A stretch of 64,000 nt of DNA from Sanguibacter keddieii DSM 10542 (GCF_000024925.1 NC_013521.1:3844001-3908000); one strand, 5' to 3'; shown: positions 32,997-42,745, counted from the first letter of the stretch. The notes: generated by a model not told the origin, from the sequence alone. Numbers and translations: made by a program.

Positions 32997-34402
32997 GCTC
33001 GTGCCCCTTCGAGGTCTGCTGCCTGCGAGCCGCCCACGCCGGGGAGCTCGAGGCCGAGGTGGTCGCGCAACGTGGTGCCGGTGTACTCGGTGCGGAAGGA
33101 GCCACGCTCCTGGAGCAGCGGGACCACCTGGTCGAAGAACGGGTCGAGGCCCTCGGGGGTGAGGTGCGGGACGAGGATGAAGCCGTCCGAGGCGTCCTCC
33201 TGGACGTAGCGGTCGATGTCGTCGGCGACCTGCTGCGCCGTCCCGACGAACTGGTTGCGCCCGGTGACCTCGATGACGAGGTCACGGATCGACCAGCCGT
33301 GGGCGGCGGCCTTCTCGCGCCAGGCGGCGACGACCGGGCCGGGGTCCTTGACGTGCCGGACCTTGCCGCGGGTCAGCGAGGCGTTGTCGACGTCCGGCTC
33401 GACGTCGGGCAGCGGCCCCTCGGGGTCGTAGGCGGTGAGGTCGCGTCCCCACACCTGCTCGAGGTAGGCGATGGCCGTCGGTCCGGAGACCTGCTGGCGG
33501 CGGATCAGCGCCGCCTCCTCTGCGGCGTCCTCGGCGGTGTCGCCGAGGACGACCGTCGTGGCCGGGAGGATCTTGAGCGAGTCCTCGGTGCGGCCGTAGG
33601 CGGCGAGGCGGTCCTTGACGTCGCGGTAGAACACCTGCCCGTCCTCGAAGCTGCCGTGCAGGGAGAAGACGACGTCGGCGGTCGCGGCCGCGAACTCGCG
33701 GCCCTCGCCGGAGTCGCCCGCCTGGAACAGCACCGGGTGACCCTGCGGCCCGCGCGGTGTGGTGAACGTGCCGTGCACGTCGAAGTGCTTGCCGTCGTGG
33801 TCGACCCGCTGGACGGCGCCCTCGCGGAGGAACTCCCCCGTCTCCGCGTCGGCGTCGACCGCGTCGTCGGACCACGAGTCCCACAGCTGCCGGGCGACGT
33901 CGACGATCTCGGCGGCGCGCTCGTAGCGCTCCGAGTAGTCGAGGAACCCGCCCCGGCGGAAGTTCGCGCCCGTGAAGGCGTCCGAGCTGGTCACGAGGTT
34001 CCACGCGGCACGGCCGCCGGAGAGCAGGTCGAGCGTCGCGAACTGACGGGCGAGCTCGTAGGGCTCGTTGAAGGTGGTGTTGATGGTCCCGGCGAGGCCG
34101 AGGCGGTCCGTCACCGCGGCGAGCGCGGCGAGCACCGGGAGCGTGTCCGGGCGGCCGACGACGTCGAGGTCGTGGATGAGGCCCTTGTGCTCGCGCAGCC
34201 GCAGTCCCTCCGCGAGGAAGAAGAAGTCGAAGCGGGCGGCCTCGGCCCGGCGGGCCAGGTGCTCGAAGGACGAGAAGTCGATGTGGCTGCGGGAGCGCGG
34301 GTCGCTCCACACGGTCGTGTTGTTGACCCCGGGGAAGTGCGCTCCGAGGTGGATCTGCTTGCGGGGGCGGCCGTCGGGACGGGGCGCGGGCGTGGTGGTC
34401 AT
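32993..34402 (-). CDS. LLM monooxygenase of the NtaA/SnaA/DszA family (operon gene 2)
   Basis: A 469-residue FMN-dependent monooxygenase of the NtaA/SnaA/DszA family, which includes Bacillus CmoJ and YxeK, enzymes that open S-substituted N-acetylcysteines. Diagnostic segments are IHLGAHFPGVNNTTVW, FFFLAEGLRLREHKG, INTTFNEPYELARQFATLD, GRAAWNLVTSSDAFTGANF and LFQAGDSGEGREFAAATAD. It needs FMNH2 from a separate reductase. GAGAGGA precedes the ATG, and the stop overlaps the DUF1684 start. I infer oxidative C-S cleavage of an imported, acetylated sulfur amino acid. Confidence 0.9.
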   Translation of the reverse strand: MTTTPAPRPDGRPRKQIHLGAHFPGVNNTTVWSDPRSRSHIDFSSFEHLARRAEAARFDFFFLAEGLRLREHKGLIHDLDVVGRPDTLPVLAALAAVTDRLGLAGTINTTFNEPYELARQFATLDLLSGGRAAWNLVTSSDAFTGANFRRGGFLDYSERYERAAEIVDVARQLWDSWSDDAVDADAETGEFLREGAVQRVDHDGKHFDVHGTFTTPRGPQGHPVLFQAGDSGEGREFAAATADVVFSLHGSFEDGQVFYRDVKDRLAAYGRTEDSLKILPATTVVLGDTAEDAAEEAALIRRQQVSGPTAIAYLEQVWGRDLTAYDPEGPLPDVEPDVDNASLTRGKVRHVKDPGPVVAAWREKAAAHGWSIRDLVIEVTGRNQFVGTAQQVADDIDRYVQEDASDGFILVPHLTPEGLDPFFDQVVPLLQERGSFRTEYTGTTLRDHLGLELPGVGGSQAADLEGARA

Positions 34403-34414
34403 GTGCTCGTCCTC

Positions 34415-35584
34415 TCAGGCGATCGCTGCGGCGTAGCGGTTGGCGGGTCGGGCGAGGCCGAGGCTGTCGCGCAGCGTGGTCCCGGTGTACTCGGTGCGGT
34501 AGATCCCGGCACGGCGCAGCAGCGGCACGACGCCGTCGACGAGCGCGACGAGGTCCGTCTGCAGCGAGGAGGGGCGGACGGTGAAGCCGTCGGCCGCACC
34601 GGCGAGGAACCACTCCTCGGCCGTGACGGCCAGGTCTCGGTCGGTGCCCACGTGGGTGTACGAGTCGGTGTCCCACGAGACGCCGGCGAGGCCCTCGAGG
34701 AGGTCGAGGCGGGCCTGCGCGCTCGCGCGGTCCGGGCCGATGACGGCGTAGAGGTCGACGAGGACGATCACGTCGTCGGGGTCGCGGCCGTGGTCGGCGG
34801 CGGCCGACCGGACCTGCTCGCGCAGCGCCCGGGCCTCCTCGAGGGTCGTGGCGCGGACCCGCACCACGTCGGCGTGCTCGGCGGCCACGGCGAGCGCTGC
34901 GTCGCTGTCGACGCGGACCACCACGACCGGGTGGCCCTGCGGGGGGCGCGGCGTGATGGACGGGCCCTTCACGGCGAAGTGCACGCCGTCGTGGTCGACG
35001 TAGTGGAGCTTGTCGCGGTCGACGAACCGCCCGGTCTCGACGTCGCGGATCTCGGCGTCGTCCTCCCAGCTGTCCCAGAGCCTGGACACCACGTCGATGG
35101 CCTCGGCCGCCTCCGCCCACGCCGCGGCGACGTCGGGCGCCTGGCGGCGGCCGACGTGGGCCGCGTCGTCGGCGCCGGTCGACACGGCGACCTGCCAGCC
35201 TGCGCGTCCGTGGCTCGCGTGGTCGATGGTCGCGAGGGCCTTCGACACGTGGAAGGGCTCGGTGTGGGTGGTCGTGACGGTCGGGACGAGGCCGACGCCC
35301 TCCGAGCGGGGCGCGAGGCGGGCGGCGACGAGCGCGGCGTCGAGACGCCCCTGGACACCACCACGGCGGCCGGGCTGGAGCGAGAACGCGTCGTCGAAGA
35401 GCACGAGGTCGACGGTGCCGCGCTGGGCGGTCGAGACGAGGTCCTGGAGGCGGTCGGCGTCGAAGAGCTGACGGGCCTGGGAGCCGAGGGTCCGCCAGGC
35501 GGCCGGGTGGGCGCCGGCGTCGGTGAGGTCGACGGCGAGGTGGAGGGTCCGGGTGGTCGGGCTTCCGGGGGTGCTGGACGACAT
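34415..35584 (-). CDS. LLM flavin oxidoreductase, divergent NtaA-like (operon gene 1)
   Basis: A 389-residue luciferase-like protein, first gene of the operon. It shares with the next gene the segments LWDSWEDDAEIRDVETGRF, HYVDHDGVHFAVKGPSITPR and the ending YRTEYTGTTLRDSLGL, but is ~80 residues shorter and lacks the clear AGDSGEGREFAA flavin loop of its neighbour, so it may bind flavin weakly or act with a partner. AAGGA lies nine bases before the ATG. It follows a 360-nt leader and a short Cys-rich ORF. Substrate unknown. Confidence 0.87.
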   Translation of the reverse strand: MSSSTPGSPTTRTLHLAVDLTDAGAHPAAWRTLGSQARQLFDADRLQDLVSTAQRGTVDLVLFDDAFSLQPGRRGGVQGRLDAALVAARLAPRSEGVGLVPTVTTTHTEPFHVSKALATIDHASHGRAGWQVAVSTGADDAAHVGRRQAPDVAAAWAEAAEAIDVVSRLWDSWEDDAEIRDVETGRFVDRDKLHYVDHDGVHFAVKGPSITPRPPQGHPVVVVRVDSDAALAVAAEHADVVRVRATTLEEARALREQVRSAAADHGRDPDDVIVLVDLYAVIGPDRASAQARLDLLEGLAGVSWDTDSYTHVGTDRDLAVTAEEWFLAGAADGFTVRPSSLQTDLVALVDGVVPLLRRAGIYRTEYTGTTLRDSLGLARPANRYAAAIA

Positions 35585-35944
35585 GTCGAAGAGTCCTTCG
35601 TGACGGTGGTCGGCTGCCCTGCGGGCCTCTGCCGGGTGTCGTCAGGCGTCAGAGGACGTCAGACGGCACGGCGAGGACGGCGGGGCGCGCCGGCGATCAG
35701 GTGCAGCGGGTGCGTCGGCCGTCCGCCGGGTGGGCGAGAGCGGCGCGGGGCGCTGGTCCGGGTGTGCGGCCGCGCGGTGGCGGGGGCAGGTGCCGGTAGG
35801 ACGAGAGGTCGTGGACCGCTCGGAGGTGGTGGGCACGTCGCGGCGAGAGACGGTCGGTTCCGGAGGAGCTCGTGTGAGCTCTCACCAGGCCCGTGGGCTC
35901 GCGGGGACGGCGGCGCGGCTCAGGCCGCGCGGGTGGCGCTCAGC
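35585..35944 (-). promoter_or_regulatory. Long leader between Cys-rich uORF and operon
   Basis: A 360-nt untranslated stretch between the leader ORF and the first LLM gene, read on the minus strand. It has a 7-bp GCGCGGC/GCCGCGC hairpin with four-base loop (35913-35930) about 15 bases past the leader stop, and a GAGCTC-GTGT-GAGCTC hairpin (35866-35881). The downstream part is C-rich and G-poor on the transcript, as Rho-loading regions are. No T-tract terminator is visible, so any attenuation would probably use Rho. Confidence 0.5.
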
Positions 35945-36040
35945 TCAGTGGCGACAGGTGAGCGGCGCACCGGTGACGGGACAACAGGTCATGGACAGCC
36001 CGGGTTGCGGCTGCGCCGTGCCCAGTGAGCGTCCAGTCAT
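35945..36040 (-). CDS. Cysteine-rich leader peptide (uORF) of the LLM/ABC operon
   Basis: A 31-codon ORF that starts MTGRSLGTAQ and ends MTCCPVTGAPLTCRH. Three of the last 13 residues are Cys, two of them adjacent. AAGGAG five to six bases before ATG 36040 is one of the best ribosome binding sites in the window, and a strong promoter lies 68 bases upstream. Short ORFs with Cys runs act as cysteine-responsive attenuators in mycobacteria: ribosome stalling at Cys codons when cysteine is scarce permits downstream transcription. That model fits an organosulfur operon. A small metal-binding peptide is an alternative. Confidence 0.7.
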   Translation of the reverse strand: MTGRSLGTAQPQPGLSMTCCPVTGAPLTCRH

Positions 36041-36107
36041 GATGTCTCCTTGTCAGTCCGCCGGTGCGGCGGGCCCACGGACGAACCCGTGGACTTCGGT
36101 GCTCCGG

Positions 36108-36136
36108 AAAGTATGCACCCGCGAGCCCGCTGTCAA
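36108..36136 (-). promoter_or_regulatory. Strong promoter of the leader/LLM operon
   Basis: On the minus strand a perfect -35 TTGACA (36136-36131), 17-bp spacer and -10 TACTTT (36113-36108). The predicted start is near 36101, giving a 60-nt 5' UTR before the leader ORF. The gap 36137-36247 up to the next gene's end holds no other clear element. Confidence 0.75.
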
Positions 36137-36247
36137 CGGTTGTCCCGAAGTGTTCGCATGCTGGACGAAGGTCCCTTGCGTGAGACGGCGCTGGCCTCTC
36201 GGGCGAGACGCGGACCCGGTCGGTGTTGCGCCGCTGGTCAGGAGGCC

Positions 36248-37309
36248 TCAGGACCTCGCGCCGCTCGCGAGAGCGACGAGCGCCTCGCGGTTCGGGCCGC
36301 TCCACGGCAGCGCCGCGCGGCTGAGCCGCTCGGCGGTGCGCCGCACGAGCAGCGCGACCCGTGCCTGCGGGTCGACGACGGTCTGCTCGAGGTCGGAGAG
36401 GCCGAGCTCGACGAAGACGAGGAGCGCGTCCGGGCCGACGTCCGGTGCGCTCTTGCCGTCTCCGGTCACCTCGTCGGCGGGCATCGCCTCGACGACGACG
36501 TGGCGGTGTGCGAGCTCGTGCTGCGCGCCGGCGGCACCGCCGAGCGCGCGGTAGACCTCGAGCGTGGCCGCGTGGCCTGCCGCGACCCAGCAGTCGTGGT
36601 GCCCGTGGTCCGGCTCGACGTCCTCCGAGCCGTCACCGCAGAGCATGGACGCGTCGACGTCGATCCACGCGACCTCGGGGTCCTCGAGGGCGAACCTCTG
36701 ACGTCGAGGGCCCTTGGCGGACCGCACGGTCGGCCAGCGGCGGCTGGTCGTCCAGAGGTTGGTGGCGCTCGAGAAGTCCAGCTTCGACATGGCCACCCAC
36801 GCCTCGACCGCCGGCGCGCCGCGGAGCTCCTCGACGCTCCGCGCGAGCGTCCCGCGCAGCACCCGGGCCTCGTCGAGCAGGCGTGCGAGGTTCACGTGCG
36901 CCGGGCTGGCGTCGCCGAGGGCGAGCTCGGGGTCGAGGAGGTGGACCGTGTCGTAGCCGCGCACCAGCTCCGGCGCGTCCGCCACCCGCTCGACCGCGTC
37001 CGGCCCGGCGAGGATCACGCCGTCGAGCACCCGCAGGAACCTCAGCCGGGCGAAGGGACGGTCGATCCCGGAGAAGGGCTCGACCCCGAGCGCCCGACCG
37101 TGCTTCTCGGTGTCGAGCACGTCGTAGGCCTGCCGCAGCTGGTCGGCGGCCGTCGTGAGCCTCTCCTCGGGGAGCTCGCGCGCCCAGCGGGACCACCGGT
37201 CGACCGCGTCCGGGGTGGTCGTGCCGCCGAGGGGCGTGAGGAGCTCCCAGAGCTGCGTCCACTCCTGCGGCGAGGAGCTGCGGCGACCGAGCCTGCTGAA
37301 GATTCCCAT
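36248..37309 (-). CDS. DUF4240-like hypothetical protein
   Basis: A 353-residue soluble protein. The N-terminal ~130 residues (WTQLWELLTPLGG, LPEERLTTAADQLRQAYDVL, FARLRFLRVLDGVILAGPDA, VADAPELV) resemble DUF4240, a domain of unknown function often found in toxin-immunity and other accessory proteins. The C-terminal half has no recognisable motif. It lies upstream of the sulfur operon on the same strand but is separated from it by that operon's promoter, so the two are independent. CACGAT six bases before the ATG may mean leaderless initiation. Confidence 0.6.
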   Translation of the reverse strand: MGIFSRLGRRSSSPQEWTQLWELLTPLGGTTTPDAVDRWSRWARELPEERLTTAADQLRQAYDVLDTEKHGRALGVEPFSGIDRPFARLRFLRVLDGVILAGPDAVERVADAPELVRGYDTVHLLDPELALGDASPAHVNLARLLDEARVLRGTLARSVEELRGAPAVEAWVAMSKLDFSSATNLWTTSRRWPTVRSAKGPRRQRFALEDPEVAWIDVDASMLCGDGSEDVEPDHGHHDCWVAAGHAATLEVYRALGGAAGAQHELAHRHVVVEAMPADEVTGDGKSAPDVGPDALLVFVELGLSDLEQTVVDPQARVALLVRRTAERLSRAALPWSGPNREALVALASGARS

Positions 37310-37466
37310 CGGACCATCGTGCGCGAGGCAGAGGGGGAGCGCTCCTCGAGCCGATGGTGAGCGGTCCCCAGCGGGTCGGGGTGCGGGACAGGGCCACCGG
37401 TGGCAGGGCGCCCTGGTGCCCCGAGGTACGTGCCCGGGCCTGGCTGAGACCTGCTGACGCTCGTCG

Positions 37467-38036
37467 TCAGGCTGGGACCGCCACGCCGGCCGCGGCGACG
37501 AGCACCTCGGCGGCCCCGCGTGCCTGCGCGGCGACAGAGGCGTCGCCGGAGATCGCCGCGGTGGTCTGCGCGCCCTCGGCGAGGATCGCGAGCTGGGCTG
37601 CGAGGGCGGGCGGTGCGCCGGCGTCGGCCACGAGGCCGGCGACGTAGCGCTGGAAGGAGGCCTTGTGCTCGCGGGCGGCCTCGGCGACGGCGGGGCGCGT
37701 GCCGCCGAGCTCGCCGAAGGCGTTGATGAACCCGCAGCCGCGGAACTCGTCGTCGCAGAACCAGTCGGCGAGGTAGTCGTAGATGGCCAGGAGCCTGTCT
37801 CGCGGGTCGGCTGCCCGGGCGACGCTCTCGGCGAGGCCGCTCTCCCAGGTCTGGTGGCGCCGGTCGAGGACCGCCAGGACGATGTCGTCCTTGGACGCGA
37901 AGACCGTGTAGAGGCGCCGCAGCGAGACGCCGGCCTCGGTGCGGAGCTCGTCCATGCCGACGGCCGCGTACCCCTTGGCGTAGTAGAGCCTGTCAGCGGC
38001 GTCGATGATGCTCTCGCGGAGGTCGTCGGTGGTCAT
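37467..38036 (-). CDS. TetR-family regulator
   Basis: A 189-residue TetR protein with helix-turn-helix YAAVGMDELRTEAGVSLRRLY and an effector domain carrying the conserved FRGCGFINAFGELG, a pattern seen in regulators next to alpha/beta hydrolases and oxidoreductases. I use ATG 38036: a TAGAAT -10 box ends seven bases before it, so the mRNA is probably leaderless; ATG 38045 would lie inside that -10 box. It is divergent from the hydrolase, with two palindromic operators in between. Confidence 0.87.
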   Translation of the reverse strand: MTTDDLRESIIDAADRLYYAKGYAAVGMDELRTEAGVSLRRLYTVFASKDDIVLAVLDRRHQTWESGLAESVARAADPRDRLLAIYDYLADWFCDDEFRGCGFINAFGELGGTRPAVAEAAREHKASFQRYVAGLVADAGAPPALAAQLAILAEGAQTTAAISGDASVAAQARGAAEVLVAAAGVAVPA

Positions 38037-38050
38037 GCCGTCCATTCTAG

Positions 38051-38974
<924 letters not shown>

Positions 38975-39008
38975 CAGCACGGCCGGGGCCGTCGCACGAG
39001 CCCGTACG

Positions 39009-39048
39009 CCTGAGGGGCGCACCTGACTGGTCAGGTGCGCCCCTCAGG
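39009..39048. terminator. 18-bp hairpin between hydrolase and purL side
   Basis: Perfect 18-bp stem (39009-39026 with 39031-39048) with CTGG loop, immediately adjoining the stop of the small ORF on the minus strand. No T-tract. Confidence 0.8.
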
Positions 39049-39174
39049 TCATGCCCAGCCCAGGGACGCCTGAACCTCAGCCCAGGGGATGCTCGGCGCG
39101 TCGTCGCTCATCGCCTCGTCGAAGGCCGCGACGTCTGCAGCCTCCGCCACGGGGTCGTCGAGCGGGTTCGTCAC
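39049..39174 (-). CDS. Small acidic ORF behind purL (antitoxin-like tail)
   Basis: A 41-codon ORF nine bases after the purL stop, too short for routine calling: MTNPLDDPVAEAADV at the start and DDAPSIPWAEVQASLGWA at the end. The C-terminal pattern (I-P-W-x-x-V-x-x-x-L-G) resembles the tail of RelB/Phd-type antitoxins, yet no toxin gene is present. GTG at 39174 or 39177 may start it, with a weak GGCGGA upstream. It stops exactly at the base of the terminator hairpin. It may be a real small protein or a degraded antitoxin. Confidence 0.4.
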   Translation of the reverse strand: MTNPLDDPVAEAADVAAFDEAMSDDAPSIPWAEVQASLGWA

Positions 39175-39183
39175 CACTCCGCC

Positions 39184-41508
39184 TCAGCCGAAGATCGCGG
39201 GCAGCGTCCGGGTGTGGACCTCGCGGGCCTCGTCGAGGGGCAGCGTGAAGACGCCGTCGATCTCGAGGGTCTCAACCCCGTCGATGCTGTGGCCGGCCTC
39301 GCCGATCTTGAGGTGCGGGACGCCGCGGGCGACGCAGGCGTCGACGAAGCGGACCTCTTCGCCGCGGGGCACCGACACGAGGGCACGTGCGGTCGACTCG
39401 GAGAACAGCGCCTCGAAGTCGGTCACGCCGTCGCGAGCGGTGACTCCGGCGATCGACACCTTCGCGCCGACGCCGAAGCGCAGGCAGGACTCGACGAGCC
39501 CCTGGACGAGACCCCCCTCGGAGAGGTCGTGCGCGGCGTCGACGAGCTCGTCGCGCGTCGCGTTGATGAGCACCTCGGCGAGGGACTTCTCGGCCGCGAG
39601 GTCGAGGCGCGGCGGCACACCACCGAGGTGGGAGTGCTCGACGTCGGCCCAGGCGGAGCCGTCCAGCTCGGCGCGAGTGGTGCCGAGCAGGAAGATGGTC
39701 TCCCCCGCCTCGCGCCAGCCGGAGCCGGTCGCCCGGGACACGTCGTCGAGGACACCGAGCACGCCGACCACCGGGGTCGGGTGGATCGACGAGTCGATCT
39801 GGCCGGGCTCACCGGTGCCGTTGTACAGCGAGACGTTGCCGCCGGTGACAGGCACACCGAGCGTCTGGCAGCCGTCGGCCAGACCCTCGATGGCCTCGAC
39901 GAGCTGCCACATGGAGTCCGGGTCCTCGGGGGAGCCGAAGTTGAGGCAGTCGGTGATGGCCAGCGGGCGGGCGCCGGTCGCCGCGACGTTGCGGTAGGCC
40001 TCGGCGAGCGCGAGCTGGGCGCCGGTGCGCGGGTCCAGCTTGGAGTAGCGGCCGTTCGCGTCGGTCGCGAGCGCGACTCCGAGACCGGTCGTCTCGTCGA
40101 CGCGGATCACGCCGCCGTCGTCAGGCTGCGCGAGGGCGGTGTTGCCCTGCACGAAGCGGTCGTACTGGTCGGTGACCCATGCCTTGGAGGCGAGGTTCGG
40201 CGAGCCGAGGAGGCGCAGCGCGGTCGCGCGGAGCTCGTCGCCGGTCTCCGGGCGGGCCAGGCCGGCGGCGACGGTGGTGTCGGCGTTGAGGCCGTCCTGC
40301 CACGACGGGCGCGCGTAGGGGCGGTGGTAGACCGGGCCCTCGTGCGCGACGGTCTTGGGGTCGACGTCGACGATGCGCTGGCCGTGGTGGTCGATGGTCA
40401 GGCGGCCGGAGCCGTTGACCTCTCCGACGACGGCGGTCTCGACGTCCCACTTGCCAGTGATGGCGAGGAACTCGTCGAGCTTCTCGGGCGTGACGACCGC
40501 CATCATGCGCTCCTGCGACTCCGACATGAGGATCTCGCCGGCGTTGAGCGACGGGTCGCGCAGCAGCACGTCGTCGAGCCACACGTGCATGCCGCCGTCA
40601 CCGTTCGACGCGAGCTCGGAGGTGGCGCAGGAGATGCCCGCGGCGCCGAGGTCCTGGATGCCCTCGACGACCTTGGCGGAGTACAGCTCGAGGCAGCACT
40701 CGATGAGCACCTTCTCCATGAAGGGGTCGCCCACCTGGACGCTCGGGCGCTTGGCGGGGACGCCGTCCTCGAAGGTCTCGGAGGCGAGGATCGACGCTCC
40801 GCCGATGCCGTCGCCACCGGTGCGCGCACCGAAGAGGACCACCTTGTTGCCGATGCCGGAGGCGTTGGCGAGGTGGATGTCCTCGTGGCGCAGCACGCCG
40901 AGGCACAGCGCGTTGACGAGGGGGTTGCCCTGGTAGGAGCTGTCGAAGACGAGCTCACCACCGATGTTGGGCAGGCCGAGGGAGTTGCCGTAGCCGCCGA
41001 CGCCGGCGACGACGCCGTGGACGACGCGCGCGGTGTCCGGGTGGTCCACGGCGCCGAAGCGCAGCTGGTCCATGACGGCGACGGGGCGAGCGCCCATCGA
41101 GATGATGTCGCGGACGATGCCGCCGACACCGGTCGCGGCACCCTGGTAGGGCTCCACGAAGCTCGGGTGGTTGTGCGACTCGACCTTGAAGGTGACGGCC
41201 CAGCCGTCGCCGATGTCGACGACGCCGGCGTTCTCGCCGATGCCGACGAGGAGGTGCTTCTTCATCTCGTCGGTGGTCTTGGCGCCGAAGGTCGACAGGT
41301 GCACCTTGGAGGACTTGTACGAGCAGTGCTCGGACCACATGACGGAGTACATCGCGAGCTCGGCGGCCGTGGGGCGGCGTCCGAGGATGTCCCGGATCCG
41401 CTGGTACTCCTCCGGCTTGAGGCCCAGCGCCGCGAAGGGCTGCACCTCGTCCGGGGTGCTCGCGGCGTGCTCGACGGTGTCAAGGGTGGGCTTGCTGGGG
41501 GCGGTCAT
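39184..41508 (-). CDS. purL: Phosphoribosylformylglycinamidine synthase subunit PurL
   Basis: A 774-residue FGAM synthase II, which converts FGAR, ATP and ammonia from glutamine into FGAM in purine synthesis, working with PurQ and PurS encoded elsewhere. Family signatures include [35 protein letters not shown]-like glycine-rich sequence (here [15 protein letters not shown]), [15 protein letters not shown] and [14 protein letters not shown]. The length is normal for the small PurL. I use ATG 41508, preceded by GAGGGA, rather than ATG 41520. A TAAACT box at 41574-41569 may be its -10. Confidence 0.96.
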   Translation of the reverse strand: MTAPSKPTLDTVEHAASTPDEVQPFAALGLKPEEYQRIRDILGRRPTAAELAMYSVMWSEHCSYKSSKVHLSTFGAKTTDEMKKHLLVGIGENAGVVDIGDGWAVTFKVESHNHPSFVEPYQGAATGVGGIVRDIISMGARPVAVMDQLRFGAVDHPDTARVVHGVVAGVGGYGNSLGLPNIGGELVFDSSYQGNPLVNALCLGVLRHEDIHLANASGIGNKVVLFGARTGGDGIGGASILASETFEDGVPAKRPSVQVGDPFMEKVLIECCLELYSAKVVEGIQDLGAAGISCATSELASNGDGGMHVWLDDVLLRDPSLNAGEILMSESQERMMAVVTPEKLDEFLAITGKWDVETAVVGEVNGSGRLTIDHHGQRIVDVDPKTVAHEGPVYHRPYARPSWQDGLNADTTVAAGLARPETGDELRATALRLLGSPNLASKAWVTDQYDRFVQGNTALAQPDDGGVIRVDETTGLGVALATDANGRYSKLDPRTGAQLALAEAYRNVAATGARPLAITDCLNFGSPEDPDSMWQLVEAIEGLADGCQTLGVPVTGGNVSLYNGTGEPGQIDSSIHPTPVVGVLGVLDDVSRATGSGWREAGETIFLLGTTRAELDGSAWADVEHSHLGGVPPRLDLAAEKSLAEVLINATRDELVDAAHDLSEGGLVQGLVESCLRFGVGAKVSIAGVTARDGVTDFEALFSESTARALVSVPRGEEVRFVDACVARGVPHLKIGEAGHSIDGVETLEIDGVFTLPLDEAREVHTRTLPAIFG

Positions 41509-41640
41509 CAGATCCCTCATGGGTATGTGCCCTGCATCAGGCGGGCACGGTCGGCCGAGACGAGGGCCAGTTTAGCCGTGGAGGGATCGGCGGGGAGCCA
41601 CGTCTCACCCGCACGGGAGGGCCCGACACCTGAGCCGCTG

Positions 41641-42702
41641 CTACGTCTGGTCGCCGTCACCACGCTCGAGCTCCTCGTCCACGACAGCCTGGAGCTCGAC
41701 GGCCGAGGGCAGGGCCGCGCGGGCGTCGGCCGGCAGCCCCTGGTAGTCGGCGACCGCGACCGGCGCAGCGGTCGACGCGAGCGCGTAGGTGACCGCGGCC
41801 CCCTTCTTGCCGGTACAGAGCAAGATCCCCACGGTCGGCGCATGAATCTCCGGGCGGCGGAGCTCTCCGTCGACGGCCGCGACATAGGCGCCGAGCTGCC
41901 CGAGGTGCGCCGGCGTCGAGGGGCCGACCTTGAGCTCGACGACCACGTACCGCAGCTGCTCGACGTGGAACAGCAGCAGGTCGATGACGAACTCGTCGCC
42001 GTCTCCGAGAGGGAGCCGGAACTGACGGCCCACGAGCGACATGCCGCGGCCGAGCTCCATGAGCGTGTCCTGCAGACGGTCCATGAGCGCCTGCTCGACG
42101 TCGCGCTCGCGCCGGGTGGTCACCATCGACAGATGCTCGAAGACGTACGGATCCTTGACCAGCTGGCGGGCGAGGTCGGAGTCGGTCCCGTCCAGGGCTG
42201 TGTCGAAGTTGGACGGCGCTGAGCCGACGGCCGCACGCAGACCGGCGACGATCTTGTGCTCGAGGACGGCCCGCGACCACCCCTCGTCGGCCGCACGGGC
42301 GGCATACCAGTCGCGATCGTCACGAGTGTCGAGGCGGTCCAGGAGGACGGTGATGTGCCCCCACGGCAATCGTCCAACAGCTTGTTGGACGATCTCCGCC
42401 TCTTCTGTCCAGACTTCCGCGACCTTCCGCATGTAGAGCAGGTTCGTCCGTGACCAGCCGCGCTGCTCCGGGAACTCTCTCCTCAGGTCGGTGGCGAGTC
42501 GGCTGACCACCCTGGACCCCCACCCGTCGACCGTCTGCCGGTCGAGGATCTCCCGCCCGATGGACCAGTAGAGCCGCACGACCTCCGTGTTGGCTGCGCG
42601 AGCCGCGCGAAACTGGGTCTGCCGCACCTGGTCCTTGAGGCGCGCCAAGACCTCGCCGTAGCCAGCCATCTGCAGAGCCGATTCGTCATGATCCGTCACC
42701 AT
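41641..42702 (-). CDS. DUF1016 (YhcG-type) PD-(D/E)XK nuclease-domain protein
   Basis: A 353-residue protein of the YhcG family. The N-terminal DUF1016 helical domain (VVRLYWSIGREILDRQ, SRLATDLRREFPEQRGWSRTNLLYMRKV) is followed by a PD-(D/E)XK nuclease domain with Asp241 in FVIDLLLFH and Glu256-Val-Lys258-type E-x-K in VVVELKVG. YhcG proteins are candidate nucleases found near restriction and defence genes; their exact role is unknown. Here it stands alone behind purL. A CATACT box six bases before ATG 42702 suggests leaderless expression. Confidence 0.87.
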   Translation of the reverse strand: MVTDHDESALQMAGYGEVLARLKDQVRQTQFRAARAANTEVVRLYWSIGREILDRQTVDGWGSRVVSRLATDLRREFPEQRGWSRTNLLYMRKVAEVWTEEAEIVQQAVGRLPWGHITVLLDRLDTRDDRDWYAARAADEGWSRAVLEHKIVAGLRAAVGSAPSNFDTALDGTDSDLARQLVKDPYVFEHLSMVTTRRERDVEQALMDRLQDTLMELGRGMSLVGRQFRLPLGDGDEFVIDLLLFHVEQLRYVVVELKVGPSTPAHLGQLGAYVAAVDGELRRPEIHAPTVGILLCTGKKGAAVTYALASTAAPVAVADYQGLPADARAALPSAVELQAVVDEELERGDGDQT

Positions 42703-42745
42703 CGCGCCAGTATGGCATCACCCACGGACATCGATCAGCGCCGCC

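Noticed and set aside
41641-42702. A defence island around the DUF1016 nuclease
   Set aside because: Neighbours are purL and the SAHH-like/LacI pair; no methylase, restriction or phage gene is present, and the abi gene is 30 kb away.
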